From Ianthella basta (Eukaryota > Porifera > Demospongiae > Verongiida > Ianthellidae): a stretch of 64,000 nt of DNA. The translations under genes and the position numbers were made by a program. The notes beneath the pieces were generated by a model, which worked only from the letters and a program-made list of their open reading frames with translations, was not told the origin of the DNA and did not search any database. This document shows, in pieces, positions 46,216-57,072 of this stretch; the stretch's first letter is position 1; every line of letters begins with the position of its first letter. The DNA lies in NCBI GenBank assembly GCA_964019415.1, contig OZ025887.1, forward strand, positions 6,061,950-6,125,949, read 5' to 3'.

Positions 46216-46815
46216 TGTGCGTGTGTGTACGCGTGTGTGTACGTGTGTGTGTGTGTGTGTGTGTGTGTGTACATGTGTGTGTCTGTGCGTGTGTGTGTAC
46301 AGTACGTGTGTGTGTGTGTGTGTGTACATGTGTGTGTCTGTGCGTGTGTGTGTGTGTGTGTGTGTACGTGTGTGTGTCTGTGCGTGTGTGTGTCTGTGCA
46401 TGTGTGTGTACGTGTGTGTCTGTGCGTGTGTGTGTGTACAGTATGTGTGCATGTGTGTGTGCTTGTACATGCTGTATGTCTGAGTTGGTGTATGTGCTCA
46501 CTGTGTTGGTATTCGTGTGGCGGTTGGTAGAGAGGGCTCCACTTGTGGCACACCAGGCACCACCTTAGTGTGATCCACCGTGTGCACATTGCCACCTGTA
46601 GCTATGTGGGTGGCTGACATGAAGAAGGAAACACTGGCTTTTCAATGTGCTCACTAGTGGTACCACACTGGTGCCTCGTGGGCACATGGGCATACACGCC
46701 CCCTCACACGCCCACTCACACGCACGCATCACACGCACACATCGCACGCACACATCACACGCACACATCACACGCACACATCACACGTACACATCACACG
46801 CACACATCACACGCA

Positions 46816-46851
<36 letters not shown>

Positions 46852-49800
46852 TTGCTGCAGTGGCACCACTAAGGGCACAGTGTTGGCACACACATGCAGT
46901 GCTGTGCCTGTTCTCAAATGCATGCAGTGAGTGGTGTCAGCACTACACTACCTTTGTCACAGTCTGATTGGGTAATTAATTGAGTTAAGATCGTCCAAGA
47001 GCGGCCGTGTCAGGTGATGGCCTGGTGCAAAGTAGCAGCCGGTGAAGAGCTTTACCAGCTGAGAACAAGATGACACTCACATAGGTCACATGGCTGTGAC
47101 ACCACTTTGTTGAGAAGTGGATCAAATAAAGGGCTATTAACTCTCTTTCTTACCTATACCTTGGTGTTATAGTATTAATGGACAGCTGTACTTGAGTTAC
47201 TTGTGGTGTTGTGTAGAGTGGTGCTCTGAGGACTATGGTCATGTTGATGTTGTTTGTGGCGGTTCACCCAACAAGGCTTTGTGTGGTAGGTGAGAGAATG
47301 AGTCAGCTGATAGGACTGACATGTTTCTGTTCCCATTCCAGATTTCGTATACCGGTGTTGAAGCCAAATCAGAAACAGGGTGCCCAACTGCTCAGTGGGT
47401 GAGTATCATGTGTGTGGTGTGTGTACATAGCATGTGCATGCGTGCACGCACACACATAGGTACAGTGACGCAGTTGCCGAGTATCCCATCTGCAGTGCAG
47501 TGCCCGTGTACTGTAGTACTGAGTATGTGTATTCCCACACGTTAGGCCTGCCACGATATATCGATATATCATGAAACAAGTAGCCTCAATTTGATATGGT
47601 ATATGATCTAGTGTATATCGATATACTGACTATAATAAGTGTAAATATAGTGATTGGAGGGAATAAGTACTTGAATAGCCACTGATGCCAAATATAGTCC
47701 ATTAATAAGCGTCAGAGCCGTAGAGCACATCAATACGTCCTGTCAGTTGGAAAATTTTGAACTATTTACATTTCCTTTGCGTGAAGCCGCCATATTGATG
47801 ATGTCATAATAATGTCATATCACGTGCTTTCTAGTTTCCAGTGGTGATAGCGAAAAGGAAACACGGTAAAACAGAGCAAATTCCCTATTACAACCACCAG
47901 TGTCCCTTCGGAGAGATTGTTTAGCAATGCTAGGATGAGCATCAGCACGAGGAGAAGCTGCTAATTGCCGGGTGATGCTGACAAGATGATAATTTTGTTT
48001 AAAAACTCTCATTGACGCAATCGTTTAAATCAGCCACTTTTGATCTTACGATGTGCACATAAAATTGTGTTAGTATAATTATTATGCAATATATTGATAT
48101 AAATTTTGTGATACACGATATGAGATTTAGCCGTGTCGTGGCTGCCCTACCACATTTCTTGCTGTGATGTCACCATTCAGTGGTCCTGCTTTGTAGATTG
48201 TACGCAGACTGAGTAAGGAAGAGAAGGTCCTTGTCTTGTTCAAGCGTAACATTGGACACACATGTGAACACACGTACACCATCGTGAGCCTCGTGGTGTG
48301 GGATGCCTTCCCCAAAGTGCAAGTGGATGGCTTGTACCAAACTCTTACAGATATCCTCCCAAAGCATGGCCTGCCTACAGTGCGGAAGTGTTGCACCAAT
48401 GAGAGGTGGGAGGGTGTGGGTGCTGGTGGGAGGGTGTGGGTGCTGGTGGGAGGGGGTGGGTGCTGGTGGGAGGGTGCGGGTGCTGGTGGGAGGGTGTGGG
48501 TGCTGGTGGGAGGGTGCAGGTGCTGGTGGGAGGGTGCATGTGCTGGTGGGAGGGTACGTGCTGGTGGGAGGGTGCAGGTGCTGGTGGGAGGGTGCATGTG
48601 CTGGTGGGAGGGTACGTGCTGGTGGGAGGGTGCATGTGCTGGTGGGAGGGTGCATGTGCTGGTGGGAGGGTGCAGGTGCTGGTGGGAGGGTATGTGCTGG
48701 TGGGAGGGTGCAGGTGCTGGTGGGAGGGTGTGTGCTGGTGGGCAGGGGTGTGGGTGCTGGTTGGAAGGTGTGCTGGTGGGAGGGTGTGTGCTGGTGAGAG
48801 AGGTGTGTGTGTGTGTGTAAGAGTGAGAGATGTGTGTTTGAAGTTTGTGATATGCCATTTCATTGGGGGGGAGGGGGGGGCATACAGTGGGACAACAATG
48901 TGCAGCTCCTTGGATTCACCCCTCTTCCTCCCCCTCCTCCCCTTGCAGCAAGACATGTTCCTGTCAGGGTACTGACCCGGAAACATGTGGTGCCTCGTAT
49001 TCTTTTGGATGCTCTTGGGCTGTCTATTACAACGGCTGCAAATTTGCTCGGAGCAAGGAGCCGAGGAAGTTCAAAATCAGCAACAGTTGTCCTGAAAAGG
49101 TACGGTGCCTAGCAAGTTGACACCCACACTATGCTCCAATTCAAAGCAATGTGTTCCAAGGGATTGTCTGTTGCACAACTTCATTCAAATGGTAATAACT
49201 ACAATTTATGTCTTTCTAGTGTTTTTTTATACCGCATTCACACGACAGAAACCCATTCTAAAGTGAACCATTTTCAGTTGTATCGTACCACGCTGGGAGC
49301 CATCCATGCCGTCGTTCACATGTCTGAACAGTAACCAAGCTGACCTGGTTCTGTCGTGCGTAGGTGAAACGGCTGTCTTGCGGAGAGCAAATCTACTTCT
49401 CGAGCATCTGTGTTCTTTCAGGACACATGAACATGCATGCACGCATCGCACGTGTCATTCTCGGGTTTCTGGGTAATTGAGCCGGTGGAAACTGTGCCTG
49501 CACGGCAAGGTGAGGTGGCCCAAGCACGGTTTGTCTGGCGTGGTGCGGTACGGTTCGCTTATTGTTCACATGATGACTGGAAACCGAACCGAACTGAACT
49601 GTGCTAGCACGGTTTTTAATGCCCATGTAAATGCGCTATTAGGAGCTAACTTCCGTACAGTTCCCCACTCCGCTCCCTTGTGATACATGTAACTATGTGA
49701 AGTATGGCTTCCTCTTCTGCTTGGACTCTGACCCATGCGGTGGGACTGTGTTTGGCATGTCATGTGTGTGGAGATTGGGAAGGCTTCCTTTGATTCTGAT

Positions 49801-52428
49801 TGCCTGTTTGCATGGTGTGGTGGGGAGAAGGGTAATGAGCCAACAAGTATCACTTGGTTGTAATGTGATCAAAGAAGCCATCTACTGCTGCCCAATAATG
49901 AGTGTGTGTGGGCGGGTGGGGTGTGGGAGGGCTTCAGCAGGAAATATCACCACACAGCTCAAGGCTTTGATGTGGCGGACAGTGGAATCCTCTTATTAGG
50001 GGCACCCTGAATGCAGGTCACCTCTGTATTGAGGACAGTGCCTACTGTCCTAGTTGCATAGAGATGTTTACAAATCTACCTCTGAAATAAGAACACCTCT
50101 CTACTGAGGGCAGTGCCTACTGTCCCAGATAAATAGAGATGTTTACAAACACTATTGTGTACAGTGCCTGCTGTCCCAGATAAATAGAGATGTTTACAAA
50201 CACTATTGTGTACAGTGCCTACTGTCCCAGATAAATAGAGATGTTTACAAACACTATTGTGTACAGTGCCTACTGTCCCAGATAAATAGAGATGTTTACA
50301 AACACTATTATGGATAGTGCCTATTGTCCTAGCTATGTAGGGATGTTTATGATACTACCCCTGAAATAAGGAGACCTCTCTAATCAGAACTCTTGGGCCT
50401 GCACCAAACTGCTCCAAAGTTGTCCAAAATAGTGTGATGTTACTGTAGAGTTTGTGAAGAATAGCGTGGTTGTGTCTGGTCTGTATCTTACAGTGCCTTA
50501 TCACAGCTCTCGCTTCCCACTTCCACTCCAGGAGAAACTTTTAAGTGACACACTGAATGACTTGGCCACCGTGGTGGCACCCATCTACAAGCAGCTGGCT
50601 CCAGTGGCCTATGACAATCAGGTATGCTGTCGCATACACACACGCACACACACACGATGTCTGCTTGTCACAACAATGCCCCCCCCCCCCCCCGTCAGTG
50701 AGCCAGTAAGGTGGTTGACTGAAGCAATGGTATATTTGCGCTTTACCTGTCATTACTTAGATGTATTGTTTAGTCAACCTGTCCCATGGCAATGTGTGTC
50801 GTGTGTGTCACAGACTGTGGTGCTTCCCTTTGTAGGTCACGCTGCAGAAGGAGGGCGCAGAGTGTCGTATTGGCCACGGGGAGGAGCAGCCATTTTCTGG
50901 TGTCACCTGCTGTATGGACTTTAGTGCCCACAGCCACCATGACCGGCACAACATGATGAAGGGCTCCACCATTGTGAGTGCTGGCAAACATTGTGTGTGG
51001 GGGGGGGGGGAGGGGGAGGTTAGTGATATTTGTGGTTGCTCCATGACATTTGACCTTTGTACCCACCCTAATCCTTTGCAGCTGTGCACTATTTTGAAGG
51101 CAGGTGTGATGGGCACTGAGGACAAGCCGGATGATGAGCAGCTCCACGTCTTGCCTCTGTATCGGCCAATGCACGCTCCCTTGGAGAGCATACCGGGGTT
51201 GGAGGTGCGTGACCAGAGTCAGGCGACCCACTTTGAGATCCATGGCAACTCCCCCGAGGATCAGCAAACAGTGTCAGGTGAAGATCTCCAACGTGTGTCT
51301 GCTCTTGCCCATGAAACTGGTTTTCAATTACCAGCGGCAGCAAAACTGATGTTGACATCATCCAATTCCTCCACCAACGGAGATGCGAGAAGTGGTGCAG
51401 GTGACGGCATGTTACTAGGCAGCAGCAAATCAGTTGGAGGGCTAGTGGCACCGAAGGAGGAGCCTCCGGACAAGAGCAGCGCAACCGCAATGCGAACACC
51501 ACCAAAGTACAGCAATGGTTTTAGGCCATCAGACCAAATGGGTGGGAGCAACTTGTTGCGGAACAGCTCCACAGACTCAGGAATTGACGTGAGCACTCCA
51601 GACCCTGGCACTCCTTCGGCCAGCAGCGCAACCCAGCAATGGGACCCATCCCAGACCCCTCTGAGCACAAGCATGAGAGCGTCGCCCAGCAGCACCGAGG
51701 TGGAGCAGGAGAGTCCGCCAAAGAAGTTGAAATTGATCCAGCCAGTTCCAGGTGGTGTGGCAATAGCACTGAGCCATGGCTGTCTGCTGGTGGAGGCGGC
51801 CAAGATGGAGTTGCATGCAACTACACCCCTCAAGTGGCCCAACAGACACTCCCCCACAAGAATCAGTCTTGTTTTCTATCAGCATAAGAACCTGCATCGC
51901 AGACAGCACGGCTACTACGAAGAGGTGCAAAAAATGGCCGAACGGAAGGAAGAGAGGCGGAAACTGCACGCCATTTTGGCAGACATGGTAGAGGGAGCAG
52001 AGGAGGAGGAGGGAGAGGATGCTATTGGTTACATGGGAGACCCAGTGTTGAATGAAGAGTTCTTCAAAGCCATGAGACTGTCAGCTAGGAATGGCAACTT
52101 TTTTGACTCGCTGGACTCAGATGACGATGAGGACTGTGAATATGACCCCATGGACATACCGTTCTTGTTAAGTGACAATCCAGAAGAGGGTGTGTTACGT
52201 GGGCGCGTGCCAAATGCAGTGGAACTGGGTGAAAACACGCAGGAGTTTGTTTTGGAAGTTCCAATTGAGAAGTCCGATCGTTCGACTCACCGACCCAAGC
52301 CCCACAACACTGGAAGCTTCTCCTGTCCTGTCCTCAATACCAGCACTGTTTGCAATCCTACCCTCACCACCTCATTCTGCCATCCAAAGGATCTCGTCTC
52401 CGGCCACTACTCAGAATGGAAAAAGTGA
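41702..52428 (+). CDS. TET: TET methylcytosine dioxygenase with CXXC finger
   Basis: TET enzymes oxidise 5-methylcytosine using Fe(II) and 2-oxoglutarate. Exon 1 (41702-42748; an alternative Met lies at 41741) is Pro-rich, then ends with a CXXC zinc finger ([19 protein letters not shown] .. NQCCVKRKC) that binds CpG DNA. The Cys-rich domain spans exons at 43240, 43947, 44347, about 45861 and 47341 ('[15 protein letters not shown]'), 48198 ('[17 protein letters not shown]') and 48949 ('[21 protein letters not shown]'). The double-stranded beta-helix follows at 50532, 50837 and 51082-52428. Iron ligands are present: HxD at 50935-50943 (in AHSHHDRHN) and His at 51814-51816 (in MELHATTP). The 2-oxoglutarate Arg is at 51859-51861 ([14 protein letters not shown]). 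A low-complexity insert of about 170 residues splits the beta-helix, as in other TETs. The enzyme looks complete and active. AATAAA at 52948. Confidence 0.96.
44062..44151 (+). repeat. (TG)n microsatellite, TET intron 3
   Basis: Starts within about 15 bp of the donor that follows 'CSCSAV', in TG sense orientation. Confidence 0.96.
44466..44532 (+). repeat. GGGTGT 6-bp repeat, TET intron 4
   Basis: About ten units of GGGTGT/GTGTGG follow the donor at 44422. Confidence 0.85.
46098..46460 (+). repeat. Compound (TG)n with TACGTG/CTGTGC interruptions, TET intron
   Basis: Long TG tract followed by regularly interrupted TGTGTCTGTGCGTG units, in TG sense orientation. Confidence 0.95.
46715..46850 (+). 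repeat. CACACAT / ACGCACACATCAC repeat, TET intron
   Basis: Ten-bp ACGCACACATC units grade into (CA)n; this tract has CA in the sense strand. Confidence 0.9.
47543..48149 (-). mobile_element. Degenerate hAT-family transposon in TET intron
   Basis: A 607-bp element begins TAGGCCTGCCACGATA and ends TGTCGTGGCTGCCCTA, imperfect terminal inverted repeats. The flanks CCACACGT (47535-47542) and CCACATTT (48150-48157) look like a diverged 8-bp target duplication, the hAT length. Inside, plus-strand sequence at about 47888-47955 reads [19 protein letters not shown], then after a stop DKMIILFKN. This matches the pattern of the hAT C-terminal dimerisation domain. The element is AT-rich, with stops, and cannot encode a working transposase. 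The fossil reading frame is on the plus strand although the strand is given arbitrarily here. Confidence 0.8.
48405..48800 (+). repeat. 20-bp (and 18-bp) minisatellite, TET intron
   Basis: About 20 copies of TGCTGGTGGGAGGGTGYRKG begin directly at the donor after 'KCCTNER' (GAGAG|gtggga). G-rich in sense. Confidence 0.95.
50040..50330 (+). repeat. 51-bp tandem repeat, TET intron
   Basis: About five copies of a unit CAGTGCCTACTGTCCCAG + ATAAATAGAGATGTTTACA + AACACTATTGTGTA. The outer copies are more diverged. The adjacent text (ACCTCTGTATTGAGG) resembles a dispersed repeat also seen near 5820-5960. Confidence 0.88.
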
Positions 52429-53103
52429 ACAAGTGTTTACCCACCATGTAAATATCGCCCAAGATTACTTTTAGATATAAAATATTAGTTTGAACGTATT
52501 TTTGTTAGTTTTTTAAGTTAGTTTGGTTTTGTAGTGTTGTGCTGTGTTGGTTTCAGTGGTAGTTTTACAATTTTGAATTGTTTTTTTCTACCATGTTTGA
52601 TAACTTGTAGAGTAAATGTTGGGGTGCTGTGCATATCTGTTTAGTTTTATACATAATTAAGGTACTCTCAGTGCTGACTTTTAAGTATTTTGTGCAAGAA
52701 CGAGGTATTATTTATATGTATCTTTGTAAAATTTTGGGTTTCTACCTTTTTAAGCTGGTATTTGTGCTTATTAAATTTTTTGTAGAATATGCTCATTGAC
52801 ACTTGTGATTTATTGCACATCCAGTAGTGTTGTATTTGCATCAATTCAGTGTGCAGTGAAGTACCATCGAAGCGTACTTACGCATGCATAGAGCAAGGGC
52901 TCATGGAAGAAGTTGCTTCACATTAAGCGTGCATGTACACAACCATTAATAAAGAATTTTTTATTCAGGGGTGTAAAAAAGTTTTCCACACAGACTGTAT
53001 ATATACCACTCTGATGTCCGATGGTTATAATTCGTCGCCACGCCCATGAAAAATGGCGCCAGTTGCTAGCGCTGGCGGATGATGATTTGGCCAAGTAGAT
53101 ACG
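52429..53103. other. TET 3' UTR and PRIMPOL promoter region
   Basis: AT-rich, T-rich 3' flank with AATAAA at 52948-52953, then 150 bp to PRIMPOL. A GAAAAATGGCGCC motif at about 53047 resembles a YY1 site in the presumed PRIMPOL promoter. Confidence 0.6.
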
Positions 53104-56100
53104 ATGTCGTTCGCTCCTCTGAAGTTCTACTCACCTAATTCTAAGAGCAGAACGGTGTATCCCGCGAAGCGCAATGCGGAAAGGTACAAGCAACACGCTG
53201 AGTCTCGCGCCAAGAAGGAAAAATCACCAACAACTCCGAGACGTTTGCTAGAGGTCCGTCCTGCTTCTCGCGAGCTCCAGTTCCGCTTCAAAGTGTTCTG
53301 CAGACAGCAACAAGCCATCGATTTTGCCCAAAGCTGTGCCATGCCGAAGAAGGTGTTTGCCTACGAGTTGCAGTCGCTTGGCTCACAGGGACAGAGGCGA
53401 TACCTCGCGGAGAGTGTATTCGACTTTGGACGAGCTTACGTGTACGGTAGTGTGGGCAGTGTCTTTCGAAGCATGTTGTATGTGAAGAGTGACCTGTGAT
53501 GCCATCGAATCATGTGTCATAGTGTGCGTGTGGGATGTGTTTGTCTGTATTCCTAGCACATGCTTCCAATGCCTCCACGTAGCGCCATGAAATCCAACAA
53601 GCATGTGTACGAGGTCATCACTGAGGGCACGGCCTGTAAGTTGTACCTTGACTTAGAGTTTGGGTTGAAGGACAACCCTGGTGTGAAGGGAGTGGAGGTG
53701 TTGGAGGTGTTTGTTCACTACCTCTGCTACCTCATACAACTCTCGTTTGGGTTGGCGGTCGATAGGAGTCACATACTGGACCTGGATTCAAGGTTTGAAG
53801 CTGGGCGGGGGGGAGTGTGCATGTGTGTGTGGGCAAGGGTGAGGGAGTGTGCATGTGTGGGTGGGCAAGGGTGAGGGAGGGAGTGTGTGTGTGGGCAAGG
53901 GTGAGGGAGGGAGTGTGTGTGTGGGCAAGGGTGAGGGAGGGAGTGTGTGTGTGGGCAAGGGTGAGGGAGGGAGTGGGTGAGCATGCATGAGGTGGCAACT
54001 GATTATTGGGAGATTTTTGTAAACTAAACATTTTCACATATTTTGCAAGTGGAGTAGATTCTGAGAACATTTTGGTGATAAATATTTTATCAATGCATTT
54101 TCCTGTCGGCCTAAAAGCTCAGTGTGCATGAATTTTTGTACAGTTAAAGACAGATGTAGTTGCATGTACCAAATGACTCACTGCCTGCCTCTGTGTCTAC
54201 CCTCTTTAAGTTCTGAAGTGAAGTTTTCCCGCCACCTTATCTTCCACCTTCCTGGAGCAGTCTTTCAGAACAACCAGCATGTTGGTAGGTGTATACTGGG
54301 CGAGTGTGTAGTGAATGGGAGGGGAGGGCCTGACGCACGGTAGCATTGAAATGGTCTCGCTTGCAGCCCCTAATGATTTCTCTGCAAGCCTGTTATTGCA
54401 CAAAAATCTACTCGTGGAGAAGAGGGGCTGGAAGCGAGACTAGCATTCACATCTTTAACTGATGGACTGTTTCATATGTTCCAAGTGCCATTGCAGACAA
54501 GCCTTACTGCTGTGTACAGAGTTGATACGTGTAACTGTGTGCATGTTTTAGTATAAATGTAAGCCTGGAATGTGATGTTGGATTGCAGATATCCTGAACT
54601 TATTACTAAAGATGAAGCCATGGCAAGACTCCTTTGTGACGGTGCTAATTAAGTTGGCAGAAAACTACTTTTGAAACAGTGTAACTATTGCAGACAATTG
54701 ACCTCGAGAAGAGATGTGTTCCCTTTGTGTGTGAGAGGGAGTGCGTGAATGTGTTAGTATATTGTGTGTGCATGTGTTTGCAGGTAACTTTGTGAGGTAT
54801 GCGTGTGACCAGCTTCGTGCACTGAAGGAGGGTGTCAAGTCGTGCTTAGATACATTTCAATCGCTACACAGGACGCTCTCACCTCCCTGCACAACTGTAA
54901 AGGGATTAGACTGTCCTACAGGTATGGTGTGACTGTTTACATCACCTGTCAGCTCCATCCACTGCTGCAATGCCTCTGGCAGTGCATTACTGGGGAAGTG
55001 ACACTGGTTGTCTGTGTTCAGTCCCTCAGCTGCTTAGCCTGTTCCTCATGGACGAAAGGGGAAGTCCTGTTCTGCTCTGTGATGAGAGCGTCTACAGTAG
55101 GAATAGGAACTTTAGACTCTACCTCTCTTCCAAGCTGGGAAAGGGTATTCCCCTCTGTGTGGCACGAGAGAGCAAGTTTAAGGTGGACCACACTATCTTG
55201 TGCTGATGTGCCGTGCTGTGTGTGTGAGGTGTAGTTCTGTGAGCTCACTGTGTGGTGTTATGTTGTTCTGTGCTCTACCGCACAGTCCCAGTATGGAGTG
55301 GACAGAGGACAGTCCAAACACAGTCAACAGTTCAATTTGCTGGTGGACTCCTTGGTGACTCATGTCAGGTGACTCTTGATGCTTTAATGACACAGCATTG
55401 TGGTCTTATTGAGTGCTTCCCTTCCACTGTACGTACGTAGGTACATTCAGGAGTGTCGCATTTTGACATTTGACAGCACTGCCACTGCGCCGAAGAGAAG
55501 GAAGATGGACTCATGTGGGTCTGCGGTGGTCCTCCCACCTCCAGCTGAGGGGTTCACTCAGTCTCCTTACCCCTCAGTGGACCAGTTCATTCTCTCCCAG
55601 TGGACAAGAGGTGGAGTGGAACCAACCATCCGAAAGTGGGTCCTGTTCCCACAAGGTTGGTATGGCAACCAATGGGTGTGGTAGTTGGTATGGCAACCAA
55701 TGGGTGTGGTAGTTGGTATGGCAACCAGTGGGTGTGGTGGGGTGACCATGTATATGATCCTTGATCCAATGCAGGTGAGTGTCTTGTGTATGAGATCGCC
55801 AACAGCCGATGGTGTGAGAACGTGGGCCGACACCACAAGAGCAACCACATCATGTGAGGCACACTGAAGTAGTGTGTTCCTTGTCTTGCGTAGCCAGCTA
55901 CCCACACAGCTGCTCTGTCATCTCCACCAGTGGGCCTAAGTGCTTGGGATGGGATGTATGTATGACTGCTTTGAGTGGTGCCTGTGTGGTGTGGTGTGGT
56001 GTGGTGTGGTGTGGGGAGGGTTGCATGTGACTGTGTATCTTGGTGTGTAGGATTGTGGCAGATCTAACAAGCAGTGTCTTCTATCAGAAGTGTCATGATC

Positions 56101-56676
56101 CAGAGTGTCGGAGAGTGGACTTCAAGTCAAGAGGTACGTGGGTGCATGCGCGCATGTGTGTCCGTGTGTGTGTGTGTCTGTGTCTGTGTGTGTATTGGGT
56201 GTAACGACTTTGCTACATCTTCTGTAGAATACCACATACCAGACCACATTAACCCTCTCAGCAGGACAGCACAGCCACAGCCAGCCCATCAAAATGTAGA
56301 CTGGGGAGTGTTTGAAAATGACGAATTCCTTCTGGCTCTAGGCCACAGCATGGACAGCTGCAGAGACCCCTCAGTGCCTGAGTGGGGAGGAGGAGAGGAT
56401 GAGGATGATGTGTGGTTGAAAGCACTGGAAGCTGTTGAACAAGATGTCAGTTTTGTTCAAGGAAGTGTCATCAGTGGAGCTGACACACATGTGCATGGCA
56501 CAGCAGAAAGTGACAGTGGAGGCGAAGGCATTGAAGAGCAGGAGGAAGGAAATATGGAGGGTTGTGAACTTCCATGTCCAGCTGGCAAGGTGGAATGCAG
56601 TCAGGCGGATGGACCAGTGGACTCAGGGGACCTGCTCATGACTGAAGAAGAGATGAGCTTGTTTCTCTGTGAGTGA
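53104..56676 (+). CDS. PRIMPOL: PRIMPOL, primase-polymerase
   Basis: PrimPol is an archaeo-eukaryotic-primase enzyme that reprimes stalled replication forks in nucleus and mitochondria. Exon 1 starts MSFAPLKFYSPNSKSR at 53104. Exon 2 (from 53560) gives the polymerase motif 'CKLYLDLEFGLKDNPG', with the DxE metal ligands. It continues 'KFSRHLIFHLPGAVFQNNQHVG' (54213), 'YSRNRNFRLYLSSKLGKG' (about 55092), 'FTQSPYPSVDQFIL' (55554), and the zinc-finger region: 'RWCENVGRHHKSNHIM' (about 55820) with 'KCHDPECRRVDFKS' (56088). This retains the Cys/His ligands needed for priming. The C-terminal acidic segments 'DWGVFENDEFLLAL' and 'DDVWLKALEAVEQ' resemble RPA-binding motifs. Without further splicing the stop is TGA 56674-56676; an extra in-phase exon would move it to 56851. 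Confidence 0.93.
53808..53976 (+). repeat. 30-bp minisatellite, PRIMPOL intron 2
   Basis: Five to six copies of GTGTGTGGGCAAGGGTGAGG plus GAGGGAGTGT begin about 12 bp after the donor following 'DLDSR'. Confidence 0.92.
55649..55740 (+). repeat. 28-bp repeat with internal palindrome, PRIMPOL intron
   Basis: Three copies of GGTATGGCAACCAATGGGTG + TGGTAGTT; each unit holds the dyad TTGGTATGGCAACCAA. Confidence 0.9.
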
Positions 56677-56712
56677 GTGTATTCCCCCCCCCCCCCTGGC
56701 CCCCTCCCCCCC

Positions 56713-56851
56713 AGTTTTACTGCCAGGCCAGCCAGCCCTCCACCTCTACGTATGTCTCCCCAAGCCAGTTGTACAGCAGGTGAAAGAGCAACAGAAACAA
56801 CTGCTTGAAAAATCATTGATCAACATTGTCACTTTTGCATCAGTTAAGTAG
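56713..56851 (+). CDS. Possible alternative last exon of PRIMPOL
   Basis: After the codons for MSLFL the text reads CTCT|gtgagt. A C-rich polypyrimidine tract (56685-56712) ends in CAG, and the next bases continue in the same frame as LLPGQPALHLYVCLPKPVV..FASVK to TAG 56849-56851. The splice signals and open frame argue for a real exon that replaces the last two residues by about 47. It overlaps the stop of MRM2 on the other strand. Unproven without transcripts. Confidence 0.5.
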
Positions 56852-57027
56852 TTTGTTGCCTGTATCCCTTGGCAACAAAGTACACTTCAGCAGACTCCTT
56901 TCTTGTAGCTTGAGGGATGTGTTCGTCCACTTTGTCAAAGGAATTCTTCAGCTTGCTTTTGAAATCTGTATGTACGTATGATAGGGCAATACACGTATAC
57001 ACACGCAGAGAGAGACACAGACAGGCA

Positions 57028-57072
<45 letters not shown>

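Noticed and set aside
46031..46595. Several (Thr-His)n and (Cys-Val)n open frames
   Set aside because: Translations of (CA)n/(TG)n tracts; no conserved sequence in any frame.
48127..48986. Pro/His-rich minus-strand and Gly/Trp-rich plus-strand open frames
   Set aside because: They are products of the TGCTGGTGGGAGGG minisatellite in a TET intron; the true coding frame is the TET exon that ends near 48404.
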